Source: Pontederia crassipes (taxonomy: Eukaryota > Streptophyta > Magnoliopsida > Commelinales > Pontederiaceae). Taken from it: DNA of 64,000 nucleotides. The DNA lies in contig CM060198.1 in the NCBI GenBank assembly GCA_030549335.1, positions 496,001 to 560,000 of the forward strand, in the 5' to 3' direction. Numbering within the stretch: position 1 is the first letter of the stretch; the number at the start of each line of letters is the position of its first letter. Made by a program: the position numbers and the translations under genes. Of this stretch, positions 10,086 through 20,603 are shown piece after piece. Below the pieces are notes generated by a model, which was not told the origin of the DNA, did no database searches, and worked only from the letters and a program-made list of their open reading frames with translations.

Positions 10086-11515
10086 TTGAAAATTAAATCA
10101 CAACCAATCCTGGAATCTTCTGATAAGCGCACTAGAAGTTCAAATCCACTGTTGGAATTTGATCCTGAAATTGAAAGAACCTATCATCGATTACGAAGAA
10201 ATATAAGAAAAATGGCGGAACAAGCACACGACAATCAGAGACTGGAGCAACAGAATGAACTGGCTCCACCACATAATAAATCGGCAAGAAGATGAAGCAG
10301 AGCTTTCTATGAGAGAATATGTCTCGGCTAGATACAGTGACCGAGAATCATGCATCGTGCTGCCTGATATTAACGCAAATAATTTTGAGATAAATCCCGC
10401 AATCGTGAGGATGATACAAGCATCCCAATTTGGATGAGGATTTCATCAAAACCCTCACGATCACCTTGACAAATTTCTTGCCACTCTGAGCACCTTTAGA
10501 AATAATAATGTTTCTTCTGAAGTTATTCTTTTATTATTATTTCCTCAATCTTTACGTGACAAAGCTTCCACTTGGTTTAAAACTTTGCCTACAGGATCGA
10601 TTCACTCATGGTTGGAACTGGTAGAAAAGTTTGTTGGAAAATATTGTCCACCACAAAAGGCAGGCAAATATCGAAGAGAATTGAGGGCATTTGTTCAAGA
10701 TGATAACGAGACATTATATGAGTCATGGGAACGATATAAAGAACTATTAGCCAGAGTTCCTGACAACAAAATTCCAAAATGGTAAGTGATGTCTTCCATC
10801 AAGACAAACTTGAGGGCATTTCTACCATGGATTACGACCTGCAGATCAAGACAAACTCGACCAATCAGCAGGAGGGACAGTGCTAGGATCTAAACGTCCT
10901 AGTGAGATACAAGATATAATTGAAGTTGTAGCCCTCAAGTCGAGCCAAGAAAGGAGATCATCTCGCCGAACTCATGATGTACATGCTACACAAGGAATAC
11001 AATATTCAGAAATAGTGGCTCAGCTGGAGTCACTTAATCAAAAATTCGAGCAGATGATGTCACTAATGGAAAATTCTAGCAATTATAGCCCTACAGGTAA
11101 CACTTCAGATTCAAATCAAATTGAAAATGCTAACTTTATTTCCAATCCATTTTACAGGAACAACGATTATGGTTGGAGACACAATCCGAAGTTTGCCTAT
11201 AATCAGAATCGAGGCCAATCTTCTGGTCCATCAAAAGATTATATACCGAAAAAGCAACCTGATACTCCCCAATATCAATCATCAAATCATATGCAGGAGA
11301 TGATGGCACAGATCATAGACACAATGCAAGCGTTGCAGAAGAATATGGAATCTAGAGCCACGAGTCAGGATGCATCCATTCGAAATCTGGAAAGACAACT
11401 GGGCCAGATGGCGGCACAACTAACTGGACGTACACCTGGCTCTCTCCCAAGCAACACAGAGAAAAAAATCCAAGAGGGGAAGAGCAAAATAGGCCTTGAT
11501 TTTCATCAGAATTAA
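10086..11515 (+). pseudogene. gag: Athila gag, copy A, broken
   Basis: Gag would form the particle and bind RNA. The first frame (from 10086) gives an N-terminal arm with TYHRLRRNIRKMAEQ, then shifts at about 10290 into the frame with MREYVSARYSDRESCIVLPD. A TGA at 10436 follows ASQFG. After it come the capsid-like core (PHDHLDKFLATLSTF, WFKTLPTGS, FVGKYCPPQKAGKYRRELRAF), another break after 10785, and a C-terminal glutamine-rich coiled region with NMESRATSQDASIRNLERQLG. Copy B (19506-20603) keeps most of this open and serves as the reference. No zinc knuckle is seen. At least two shifts and one stop make it non-coding. Confidence 0.9.
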
Positions 11516-12300
11516 GTCAAGCTGACGACTATAAATCAGAACTATTTCTATCCTTTTTATTTTATTTATTTATTTTTATTTTTAGATTAGTCTAATTAGT
11601 TGTTAATTAATATCTTAGTTTCGATGATAGTTTTATTTTTAATTTTAGTTAGGCATTTTATTTTTATTTTTTATCGAGTCATCTAATCGATATTTCTTTT
11701 TGTGCATCGAGCGGAATTCGGATAATCATACGTCGACCGAGGAATGCACCATGCATGGGGAAACACAAGGCGAAACGACAAGATTACGCCATGTTCATCG
11801 TTACGGCCGAGAATCATGCCAGATGTCTTTTTACGGCCGAGATCAATCACCGCCTCGCCCTTTCATCTATCTATTACGGCCGAGGTGCTTCCGCTACCCT
11901 TAAGCCCTTTCTTCTTTACGGCCGAAGTCTCACCATTACGCCCTGTGTGTTACGACCAAGCTTCCACGCCGACTTCGTTTTACGGCCGAAGAGTCAACAC
12001 CGTCACCGCTGCTCCCTTACGCCCAAAGTGCCACGCCTTTCTTCGTTACGGCCGAAGTCTCACCATTACGGCCAGTTTCTTACGGCCGAGATTGCACGGC
12101 TGAGATCTTCATCAACAAAATTTTGCGGCCAAGCTTTTACGGCCGAGACTCTCCATTATCGGCCGAGATCCATCAATTATCGGCCGAGATCTCCTCTCAC
12201 CGACACCATTTGCGGCCGTCACCTTCATCGATATATATATTGAAGCCGAGCATCTCTCCACCGACAATAAATCCGGTTGTATCTTTTCCCTTTTCTTTAT
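11516..12300 (+). other. gag downstream spacer, motif array, copy A
   Basis: From 11790 to 12230 TTACGGCCGAGA-type motifs occur every 15-45 bp. The motif encodes YGR, LRP or TAE depending on frame, so overlapping frames (11700-12314) look open in several phases; I treat these as by-products. The protease, polymerase and ORF-1 expected here are absent. Confidence 0.7.
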
Positions 12301-12353
12301 TTTCATTTCTTTAGCTTTTTCATATTATCTTTACTCTTTTCCTTGTTGGCCTA

Positions 12354-12393
12354 ACACTGAGTACAGTGTCTAGTTCAAGCTTGGGGGAGTTTG
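12354..12393 (+). other. hairpin plus internal polypurine tract, copy A
   Basis: ACACTG-AGTA-CAGTGT (12354-12369) can form a 6-bp stem with a 4-nt loop. Eight bases later, AAGCTTGGGGGAGTTTG (12377-12393) repeats exactly the sequence at the true 3' polypurine tract and LTR start (13534-13550). The same pair occurs in copy B and in element C. Confidence 0.75.
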
Positions 12394-12904
12394 CATTTCA
12401 TGCATTGCATATTTCTTTCTATTTATTTGCTTATGTTTGCATCTACTTACAAAAAAATCCAAAAAAATTGAAAAAATTTGAAAATTTTCTAAAAAATACC
12501 ATTGCATGCATTTATTTTTGCTACCATCTTACAAATTCTTGTCTTACTGTTTTAATTATCTTTTAGTAGAAGTTCAAAGACATATTGTTAATTGATGAAA
12601 TTTGAATGCTTTTCTTTCTTATCACTTGCTATTTTAGTATCAAACTTATGGACTATGTGCCTATGCTAAGTAGAATTATGAATGACTAGACGACAAAATG
12701 ATATTCATGCCTTTTTATTTCTTTTAAGTCTTGATAATAGTAGCCTTCTTATTGACCATATCAAGTACTTTTTGAGCTTATAAAAAGAAGGGTTAGTTAA
12801 ACCCCAACAAATAATAATAATAATAAAATAAAAATAAAATATAAAATAAAATATAAAAATATAAAAAAATAAATTGAATAAAGTTATGTGTAGGTACAAA
12901 AGTG

Positions 12905-13200
12905 TTATCCGGAATCAAGGTGTGTTCAGGTAATTAGATCCGTAGGGGTTCATGTCTGGCGACCTAAGGGCAACTGCTCTGGGATCCGTCGATCGAAAAC
13001 CTGCTACATGGACCATCTTGTGGAATATGGAGAAGCACAGGAGTACTGAATCATGGCTAAGTTCGAACTCTTCATTCAGAACTTTGGTTGTTCGGGCAAG
13101 TAAACTCGAGGGGTGCTTTATCACCTGTTGTCTTAAGGCCATCTGGTTTGGAGTCATCAGTCCAAAGCCCGTTACATGGACTTCCTTGTGCAATCCTGCT
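12905..13200 (+). repeat. duplicated 3' module, copy A
   Basis: Two diverged copies of a unit of about 120 nt (about 12908-13022 and 13085-13197) share TGTTC(A/G)GG, GGGAT(C/-)..., and a (C/G)TACATGGAC(C/T) end. Both also occur in copy B (15817-16105) and, closer to each other, in element C (34270-34570). Open frames on both strands here (83-96 codons) are probably incidental, since the three elements differ by shifts. Confidence 0.65.
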
Positions 13201-13533
13201 TGAAGATTAGAACTTTTAAAATGATTAAAAATAAAGATGAAAAATGAAAAGAAAAAGAAAAAGTTTTAAGCTCAATTAGTACTTATGTGTTCAATATCAA
13301 TGCTATTATTTGATAGACAATTTATTTTTTCACAAGGTTGAATTTGAGATTGTTTAAATTTGTGTAGCATTCAGAACCTCTATGAAGCTAAGTGCATGGA
13401 AAATGATAAGATGCTGAGTAGTAGGGGTGCAGAAGAACTGTGTGAGAAAATTAATCAATTGACAATGTGGCGGCTATGATGGAACTTTCTTGAGCCTTGC
13501 CTTGAATTTTTGCTTGAGGACAAGCAAGACTTT

Positions 13534-13548
13534 AAGCTTGGGGGAGTT
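13534..13548 (+). other. 3' polypurine tract, copy A
   Basis: AAGCTTGGGGGAGTT directly precedes the LTR start TGATGCATGC. It follows the TTGCTTGAGGACAAGCAAG hairpin-like sequence usual at Athila 3' ends. Confidence 0.85.
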
Positions 13549-14738
13549 TGATGCATGCAAAATATAACATATTTTAAATTATTATTTTAGTTAATTTTTC
13601 TGTAATTTGATCATGGCATGCATTATTTTAGACTACTTTTAGTCATAATTCCGGATTTATCAATTTTTAGTATTAATTCTCTGAATATTTTAATTGTGGA
13701 TGAATTAATTAAATTTGGATAATTATTTTGCAGGAAAATTCGAACACGTGAATATCCGAGAACACCAACGTATCGGCCGAAATTCAAAGAATTTATTTCT
13801 TACGGCCAAGATTCAAAGGGGTAATAATTAAATGATTTTACCTTTTGGGCGTAACAAGATTAAATTCTTTATTACGGCCAAGATCCATAGGGCGTAAAGA
13901 TAAAATAATTTCGTTTTGGCCGAGATTCAAAGGGGGTGAAGATAAAAAGATTTATCTTTTGAAAGAATTAACATTTTTGACCGAGATTTATCCGTGAATT
14001 TAAATTCGGCCATGCATCACGATCAACAGGAAGACCCGTCCGCACCCTATAAATACGTGAAGAATCCGTCGTTTCAATTCGTGCTCTGAAGTTCAAGTTT
14101 TCTTCCACGACGAGTCGTGAGTCTGCAAGCTACGACCAAGAGGAGAGAGGTGCGACGGCTGGAAGTTGATCGCGACCCTGATCAAGTCCGAGAGGCTGCC
14201 CAACTGTCTGCCCGTGATCCGAAGCTTCGACTTTTATCTATTTGGGTGTAATTCTTTCAATTATTATTATTTTGTTATTATCTCTCCAGAATTTCTAGGA
14301 TGAACTACATATTTTTATTTATTTCATGTTAAGAGATTATTATTGAAGGGAAACTATTTGGACCCTATATTATTTATTTTAATCTTTTCTGATCAATTAG
14401 TTAATTGTGCTTAATGCTTTTAAATTAATTACTTGGATTTCTGAGTTGAGTAATTACCAGTTTGTGGATTATTTAATTTCAGAATTCATTAATTAAATTA
14501 ATTGATTTTATGTGAAATTAATAATTGACATAAAATTTGATAACTAGTGTGTGGAGAATCAAGTTTATGTGGTCTATTAATCTATACCAGTTTGTGGAGT
14601 GATTATTAGTCTAGAATTTTCATATTAATGCATCTTAATTTTAATCTTGTCCGACGAATACGAGTTTGTGGGACTTTAGGTTTGATTAAATTTAAGATAG
14701 TTTGATTTACCGGATTAAATAGTAGAATTACTAGTTTG
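13549..14738 (+). repeat. 3' LTR of Athila copy A, truncated
   Basis: It aligns with the 5' LTR from TGATGCATGC to ACTAGTTTGTGG (5' LTR about 6976), then changes abruptly to Tekay-like LTR sequence. About 300 bp of the LTR 3' end are missing. It has the TATA box at 14047-14055. Confidence 0.85.
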
Positions 14739-15528
14739 TGGGTCATGTTCTTCCTAATGTTGATTTGGGGATGAACCATAGATCTGAAAATTTGAATGTT
14801 TTTACATGTTTTTCATGCTCTTTTGATCCTAGAATGCCTAGGAAACATATATGCATTGATTTGTAATGTTGTATATCAATTTCTCAAAGTTTTTGATGAA
14901 AAATCGTGAATAGTCGAGAGACGACGTAGTTTTTTAGCTCTCGGTCACGCCCATGACACACATGTCATGCCCGTGACAAAAAGTCCGGAAGATAGCTAAG
15001 GGCCTCTGGCACTACCGTGACAATAGATATCACAGCTGTGACAGTGTAGGCACGGTCATCACAACTAATGGCACGATCGTGACAAGAGGATATTATTTCA
15101 GAGGTTTTGTCACCGCCGTGACCAATGCAAAAATCTTATATACTATATTAAATGTTATTTTCAAGATATTAATAGTATGTATTGATGCTTGATGATTGTA
15201 TATAAACCTAAATACATATATGCATGTTCCCCACATGACTAGGTTAAAACATGAAGATTGAGTGACGTAAATAATTATTTTTTAAGAAGCATAATGAACC
15301 TAGTTGTGGATGAAGTTGCATGTCGACCTTCTATGGCACTTTATTGGATATTGCCCGGAATGATTTTTTCAAACATCAGCAACGGTGTGTGAATTCCGAT
15401 GTCGCCCTCGGGCGAGAGTCCGGAATGATTGTTACACATATCGGCAATGATGTGTGCATTCTTGTGTCCCCCTCGGGCGAGAGTTCAAAATGATTATTAA
15501 ATACATCGACAGTGGTGTGTGCATTCTC
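14739..15528 (+). mobile_element. inverted Tekay-like LTR fragment between Athila A and B
   Basis: Read on the minus strand it follows the Tekay-like LTR 27685-29629 from about its 28500 to 29220 region: the AACCTAATTATGG-like block, the array of TCACGGCCGTGAC-type motifs (here 14940-15120) and CCTAGGCATT. Its end at 14739 is contiguous, in LTR terms, with the start of the fragment at 23993. It therefore seems to be one half of an LTR that was split by an insertion and later inverted. Confidence 0.75.
15354..15528. repeat. short tandem array, about 66-bp unit
   Basis: Two full and one partial unit begin with (C)GGAATGATT, contain a (C/A)GGTGTGTG(A/C)ATTC-like core and close with CCCTCGGGCGAGAGT. 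Confidence 0.75.
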
Positions 15529-15816
15529 AAGGCTCAAGAAAGTTCCATCATAGTCTCCACATTGTCAACTAACTAATTTTCTCACACAGTTCTTCTGCAC
15601 ACCTACTACTTAGTATCTCACCATTTTCCATGCACTTAGCTTTCATAGAGGTTCTGAATGCTACACAAATTTAAACTATCTCAAATTCAGCCTTGCAAAA
15701 AAAATTGTCTATCAAATAATAGCATTAATATTGAACGCATAAGTACTAATTGAGCTTAAAACTTTTTTTTTTCTTTTTTTCAATCATTTTAAAAGTTCTA
15801 ATCTTCAAGCAGGATT

Positions 15817-16105
15817 GCACAAGAAAGTCCGTGTAGCAGGCTTTGGACTGATGACTCCCAGACCAGATGGCCTTAGGGCAACAGGTGATAAGACACCCCT
15901 CGGGTTTACTTGCCCGAACAACCAAGGTTCTGAATGAAGAGTTCAAACTTAGCCATGATTCAGTACTCATGTGCTTCTCCATATTCCACAAGATGGTCCA
16001 TGTAGCAGGTTTTCGATCGACGGATCCCAGAGCAGTTGCCCTTAGGTCGTCAGGCATGAACCCTTACGGATCTAATTACCCGAACACACCTTGGTTTCGG
16101 ATAAC
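15817..16105 (-). repeat. duplicated 3' module, copy B
   Basis: Two units (about 15817-15935 and 15985-16105) in the inverse orientation of those in copy A. The second unit matches element C best: TTTTCGATCGACGGATCCCA, GCCCTTAGGTCG, TCTAATTACCCG. Confidence 0.65.
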
Positions 16106-16555
16106 ACTTTTGTACCTACACATAACTTTATTCAACTTTTTTTTTGTTGGGGTTTAACTAACCCTTCTTTTTATAAGCTCAAAAAGTATTTGATATGGTC
16201 AATAAGAAGGCTACTACTAATCAAGACTTAAAAGAAATAAATAAAAAAGGCATGAATATGATTTTGTCGTCTAGTCATTCATAATTCTACTTAGCATGGG
16301 CACACAGTCTATAAGTTTGATACTGAAGTAGCAAGTGATAAGAAAGAAAAGTATTCAAATTTTATCAATTAACGACATGTCTTTGAACTTTTTACTAAAA
16401 GATAATTAAAACAGTAAGACAAGAGTTTGTAAGATGGTATTAAAAATAAATGCATGCAATGATATTTTTTAGAAAATTTTCAAATTTTTTTTTTTTTTAG
16501 ATATACATGCAAACATAAGCAAATAGAAAGAAAGAAACATGCAATGCATGAAATG

Positions 16556-16595
16556 CAAACTCCCCCAAGCTTAAACTAGACACTGTCCTCAGTGT
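16556..16595 (-). other. hairpin plus internal polypurine tract, copy B
   Basis: On the minus strand ACACTG-AGGA-CAGTGT (16595-16580) precedes AAGCTTGGGGGAGTTTG (16572-16556). The loop differs from copy A (AGTA) but the stem is kept. Confidence 0.75.
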
Positions 16596-16689
16596 TAAGC
16601 CAGCAAGGGAAAGTGATACATACGCAATAAAAAGAAAAATTAAAGAAATGAAAATAAAGAAAAGAAAAAAGACACAACCAGATTTACTG

Positions 16690-18137
16690 TCTGCGGGATG
16701 GCGATGGTGAATGGTAAGTCTCTTCTAGGGCTGAAGTGAAAGTAGGTTCTGGTGCTATATAGTGATTCTGCACAGGTTCGTGTAAAGGGGCAGACACTTC
16801 CATCGAGTCACGTTCCTCATAAGGAGTAGCATGAACGAGGAATCAGAAGAGCTCTCTTGTACTGGAGATGAAATCAGAGAAGGCACCGGCATATAAGGTG
16901 AATGGATGGATGTGGCATATTGGGAAGCTGCCGGTGATGCAGCCTGGAATCCTTGTGGCTGTTGAAGGTAGGGTTGGGCTGCCGCATAATCAGTAGAATC
17001 AAACCAGGAGAAAGGTTCATCCTACTGTGGCTGTCCGACGGAGGTAGATGGTCCTACAGATGGGATTACTGGAGCTATGACCTGCCTAAAAAGGAGCCAA
17101 TTATTTGGATTAATCGGCGTAAAAGCATCTCGAACTGAGCAGGGCACCTCCTGATTGTTGCCTTTAAAAATAAAAACTTTGATCCCTGAGTTGTTGGTCT
17201 TCACGAGACCCATAGCTTGAATGGTCCTACGAGTGAGGTGAGTGTTTCCTGGCACAGCTTCGAGATCATCCAAGTCTAGTTGTAGGTGCTAAGCAATAGG
17301 TGTGAAAAGGGCACCCATATTAATGCTACCGCCACGATGAGTAGTGCGGCACTAGAATCGACGAATGAGGAAGGCACCCACATTAACAGGAGTTCTGTGA
17401 AGCATGCTGTGGATGAGATATAACTCTCCCTTTGAGACGGCACCATCATTATCACTGCGCTCACTTAAGGTGTTGCTTAGCATGCGATGGATGTAGCGCA
17501 GAACAGGATTTTGAATTGAGCTATCTTTAGCGGTGTTCCAAACCAATCGGTCTTCTTCTGTTATCTGTTTCCAAAAAGTTTCAGCATCAAAGTCAGCAGG
17601 TACAGAAAGAGATCCATGGTTGGGAAATCCATAGATATTATTAATCTCTCCTAGAGTGAGAGTAAAAGGTCGCCCATAAAGTTGGAATGAAATGCGAGGC
17701 TGATCATAATTCCTGCCATCTAAATTAAAGACCTTCAAGGATGAGAGAAATTCCATAATTAGTACTTCATAAGTTGGCTACCAAGAATGCATAAAGTCAG
17801 AGAGTCCAATCTAAGAAAATAATAGATGAATATCTGCAAGTAAATTATACTCCCTCAGCAATTCAGTATCTGAAAATCTGGTGGTATGAATACGAATCTC
17901 AGACATCTGTTCATATCGAGCTTGATACTCCCGCTTAGTCCAATAATAATCTCCGGGGTAGGAGATTAATTGTGAGGGCTGTGGGGCCGGCTGAGCATTC
18001 GGATGTCGTCGTTCTTGACGTCCCCTCCATATATTAGCAAATCGCCTCATGCTATATTCGCAGAGATCAGTAAAATAAAAATGTGGTGGCTCGGTCAAAA
18101 GGACGATTGCGGCTCGATCGCTAAAGTTTCGGCCCAA
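16690..18137 (-). pseudogene. Athila ORF-1 protein, copy B, with in-frame stops
   Basis: This protein of unknown function is typical of Athila elements and is coded downstream of pol in complete copies. One reading frame runs from 18137 to about 16700. It has TEPPHFYFTDLCEYSMRRF near the start, WTKREYQARYEQMSE, FLSSLKVFNLDGR, the hallmark GRPFTLTLGEINNIYGFP, LRYIHRMLSNTL, GAFLIRRF and VPGNTHLTRRTIQAMGL, then a glutamine/proline/serine-rich tail. Stops interrupt it near 17812, 17778, 17351 and 17290, among others. Those I could place read TAG or similar and fit C-to-T or G-to-A changes. The true N-terminus is unclear because the motif array adjoins it. Confidence 0.75.
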
Positions 18138-19300
18138 GTCAGCTGGATGACTCGGCCGAAAGGCAAAGACATGTCGTCGGTGAAATCGACGGCTGAATCT
18201 CGGCCGTAATATGTGTCGGCCGTAAGGAAGAGACCTCGGTCAGTCGCAAAGTCTCTCGGCCGTAATACATATGCTGAAGTGTTGGCCGTAAATACGTAAG
18301 TCGATGAAAAACTTCGGCCGGTCCATGATGGTGGAATGCCTTTAAGAAGACGGCGGCTGGGCGGCTGAGGCCTCGGCCGTAAAGAGAAAAGTTCGGCCGT
18401 AAGAGTAGATGAACCTCGGCCGTAAAGAGAAAAGTTCGGCCGTAATTGATGAAGCTCAGCCGTAAAAGTAGATGAACCTCGGCCGTAAGGAGTAGATGTC
18501 GATGAATAACCTTGCAATGCAGCGTGTTAACGGCCGTGTGACTTCGGGCGTAAAAGAGCAGCGGAGACGCCGTGAGACTTCGGCCGTAAAACGAAGGCGG
18601 CGTGGAAGCTTGGCCGTAACGCACTGGGCGTAATGGTGAGAGGGGAGGCGTAACTTCGGCTGTAAGGGAGAAAAGGCGTAGTCACTTCGGCCGGAAAGAA
18701 GGAAGGGCAGTATTGAAGCTCGGCCGTAAAGAATAGGATGCGTGGCACTTTGGGCGTAAGGGAGCAGCAGTGACGGCGTCGGCTCTCGTCCGGGCGTAAA
18801 AATATCGGAGGCACCTCGGCCGTAAGGAGCAGATGAAATGGAGGCGGTGCTTGATCTGCAAAACACGAGTTGTAAGATTTTATAGATAAAACTTCGGGCG
18901 TAATCTGACCTGTTCCGACGTGATTACTAGCAGTGAAAGGTCATGTCCGGGCATAAAAGCAAAAGCATGCATTTTTTTTCTTTCGATTGGACTTGTGCAT
19001 GCAGATGTCAGAAGCTTCTGTCTTGTCATTCTCGTCCGTAGTGTGATCGCACAACACCTCGGCCGTAAAAAGACATCTGGCGTGGTCATCTATGTAATCC
19101 TCGGCCGTAACGAGGTGGTAGTGTCTTGTCATTTCGCCTTATGGCAAGTCGGCCGTGAGAAGAACAGGTGGCATTTTTCGAAGGTGTAATCATGTCGGTG
19201 TCAGGTGTTGCTCGGCGTACATTTTCCGATTTTTACGGCCTGCTATACATCTCGGCTTGTCATGTCCAGCCCGACGTGTTAATGCTCGTTGACGTATCCG
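18138..19300 (-). other. spacer motif array, copy B (TTACGGCCGAG)
   Basis: The plus strand shows CTCGGCCGTAA-type motifs at 15-60 bp intervals across 1.1 kb, for example about 18203, 18257, 18375, 18394, 18416, 18435 and 18478, often as near-duplicates (18370-18450). Several overlapping open frames (18095-18866) are rich in YGR, LRP and TAE, the three translations of the motif, and are probably not genes. Confidence 0.75.
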
Positions 19301-19505
19301 AATCCGCTCCGTGCACAAAAAGAAATATCGATTAGATGACTCGATATAAAATAAAAATAAGATGCCTAATTAAAATAAAATAAAACTATCTCCCAAAACT
19401 AAGATATTAATTAACAACTAACTAAAAAAAATAAAAATAAAAAAGGATATAAATAGTTCTGATTTATAGTTGTCAGCTTGACTTAGTTCTGATGAAAATC
19501 AAGGC

Positions 19506-20603
19506 CTATTTTGCTCTTCTCCCCTTGGATTTTTCTCTGTGTTGCTTGGGAGAGAGTCCGGTGTACGTCCAGTCAGTTGTGCCGCTTTCCAGATTTCGAA
19601 TTGATGCATCCTGACTCATGGCTCTAGATTCCATATTTTTTTGCAACGCTTGCATTGTGTCTATGATCTGTGCCATCATCTCCTGCATGTGATTTGATGA
19701 TTGATATTGGGGAGTATCAGGTTGCCTTTTCAATATATAATCTTTTGATGGACCAGAAGATTGGCCTTGATTCTGATTATAGGCAAACTTCGGATTATGT
19801 CTCCAACCATAATCGTTGCTCCTGAAAAATGGGTTACCTGTAGGGCTATAATTGCTTGAATTTCCCATTAGTGACATCATCTGCTCAAATTTTTGATTAA
19901 GTGACTCCAGCTGAGCCACTATTTCTGAAGATTGTATTCCTTGTGTAGCATGTACATCATGAGTTCGATGAGATGGTCTCCTTTCTTGGCTCGACTTGAG
20001 GGCTACAGCTTCAATTATATCCTGTATCTCACTAGGGCATTTAGATCCCAGTACTGTCCCTCCTGCTGATTGGTCGAGTTTGTCTTGATCTGCAGCTCGC
20101 AATCCATAGTAGAAATCTTCCATCACTTGCCACTTTGGAATTCTATTGTCAGGAACTCTGGCCAGCAATTCCTTATATCGTTCCCAGGCTTCATATAACG
20201 TCTCATTATTGTCTTGAACAAATGCCCTCAGCTCCCTTCGATATTTGCCTGCTTTTTGTGGTGGGCAATATTTTCCAACAAATTTTTCTACCAGCTCCAA
20301 CCATGAGTGAATCGATCCTGCAGGCAAAGTTTTAAACCAAGTGGAAGCTTTGTCACGTAAAGATTGTGAAAATAATAAAAGACGAATAACTTCAGTAGAA
20401 ACATTATTAATTCTAAAGGTGCTCAGAGTAGCAAGAAATTTGTCAAGGTGATCGTGAGGGTCTTCATGAAATCCTCCTCCAAATTGGGATGCTTGTATCA
20501 TCCTCACGATTGCAGGATTTATCTCAAAATTATTTGCGTTAATATCAGGCAGCACGATGCATGATTCTCGGTCACTGTATCTGGCCGAGACATATTCTCT
20601 CAT
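19506..20603 (-). CDS. gag: Athila gag, copy B (365 codons open)
   Basis: This is the best preserved gag here. Order: MREYVSARYSDRESC at the first in-frame ATG, PHDHLDKFLATLSTF and WFKTLPAGSIHSWLEL of the capsid-like core, YCPPQKAGKYRRELRAF, ETLYEAWERYKELL, FYYGLRAADQDKLDQSAGG, then a Q/S-rich C-terminus with a possible coiled coil (EIVAQLESLNQKFEQMMSL). The genuine start lies further upstream, since copy A has about 70 more N-terminal residues; in B that stretch (20610-20810) has a shift and a stop. The last 25 residues differ from A after NLE, a frameshift near 19570. No zinc knuckle is seen. Confidence 0.85.
   Translation of the reverse strand: MREYVSARYSDRESCIVLPDINANNFEINPAIVRMIQASQFGGGFHEDPHDHLDKFLATLSTFRINNVSTEVIRLLLFSQSLRDKASTWFKTLPAGSIHSWLELVEKFVGKYCPPQKAGKYRRELRAFVQDNNETLYEAWERYKELLARVPDNRIPKWQVMEDFYYGLRAADQDKLDQSAGGTVLGSKCPSEIQDIIEAVALKSSQERRPSHRTHDVHATQGIQSSEIVAQLESLNQKFEQMMSLMGNSSNYSPTGNPFFRSNDYGWRHNPKFAYNQNQGQSSGPSKDYILKRQPDTPQYQSSNHMQEMMAQIIDTMQALQKNMESRAMSQDASIRNLESGTTDWTYTGLSPKQHREKSKGRRAK

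Larger units (their letters stand above)
5571..14738 (+). mobile_element. Athila-type Ty3/gypsy element, copy A (gag only, 3' LTR truncated)
   Basis: In order: 5' LTR (5571-8519, swollen by a LINE insertion), Asp-tRNA-type primer site (8526-8543), long untranslated leader, broken gag (10086-11515), motif-rich spacer, hairpin with internal polypurine tract, duplicated 3' module, polypurine tract (13534-13548) and a 3' LTR cut off at 14738. No protease, reverse transcriptase, integrase or ORF-1 remain, so it is a large non-autonomous derivative. Copy B at 15529-23992 is its inverted close relative. The primer site and gag place it in the Athila clade. Confidence 0.9.

Noticed and set aside
12915..13203. 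Open frames on both strands in the 3' module of Athila A and B
   Set aside because: Frames shift between copies A, B and C, while nucleotide blocks are conserved; more likely a non-coding module.
18095..18866. Overlapping open frames of 95-161 codons rich in YGR, LRP and TAE
   Set aside because: Each is one phase of the repeated TTACGGCCGAG motif; copy A has the same motif with different frames and no conserved protein.
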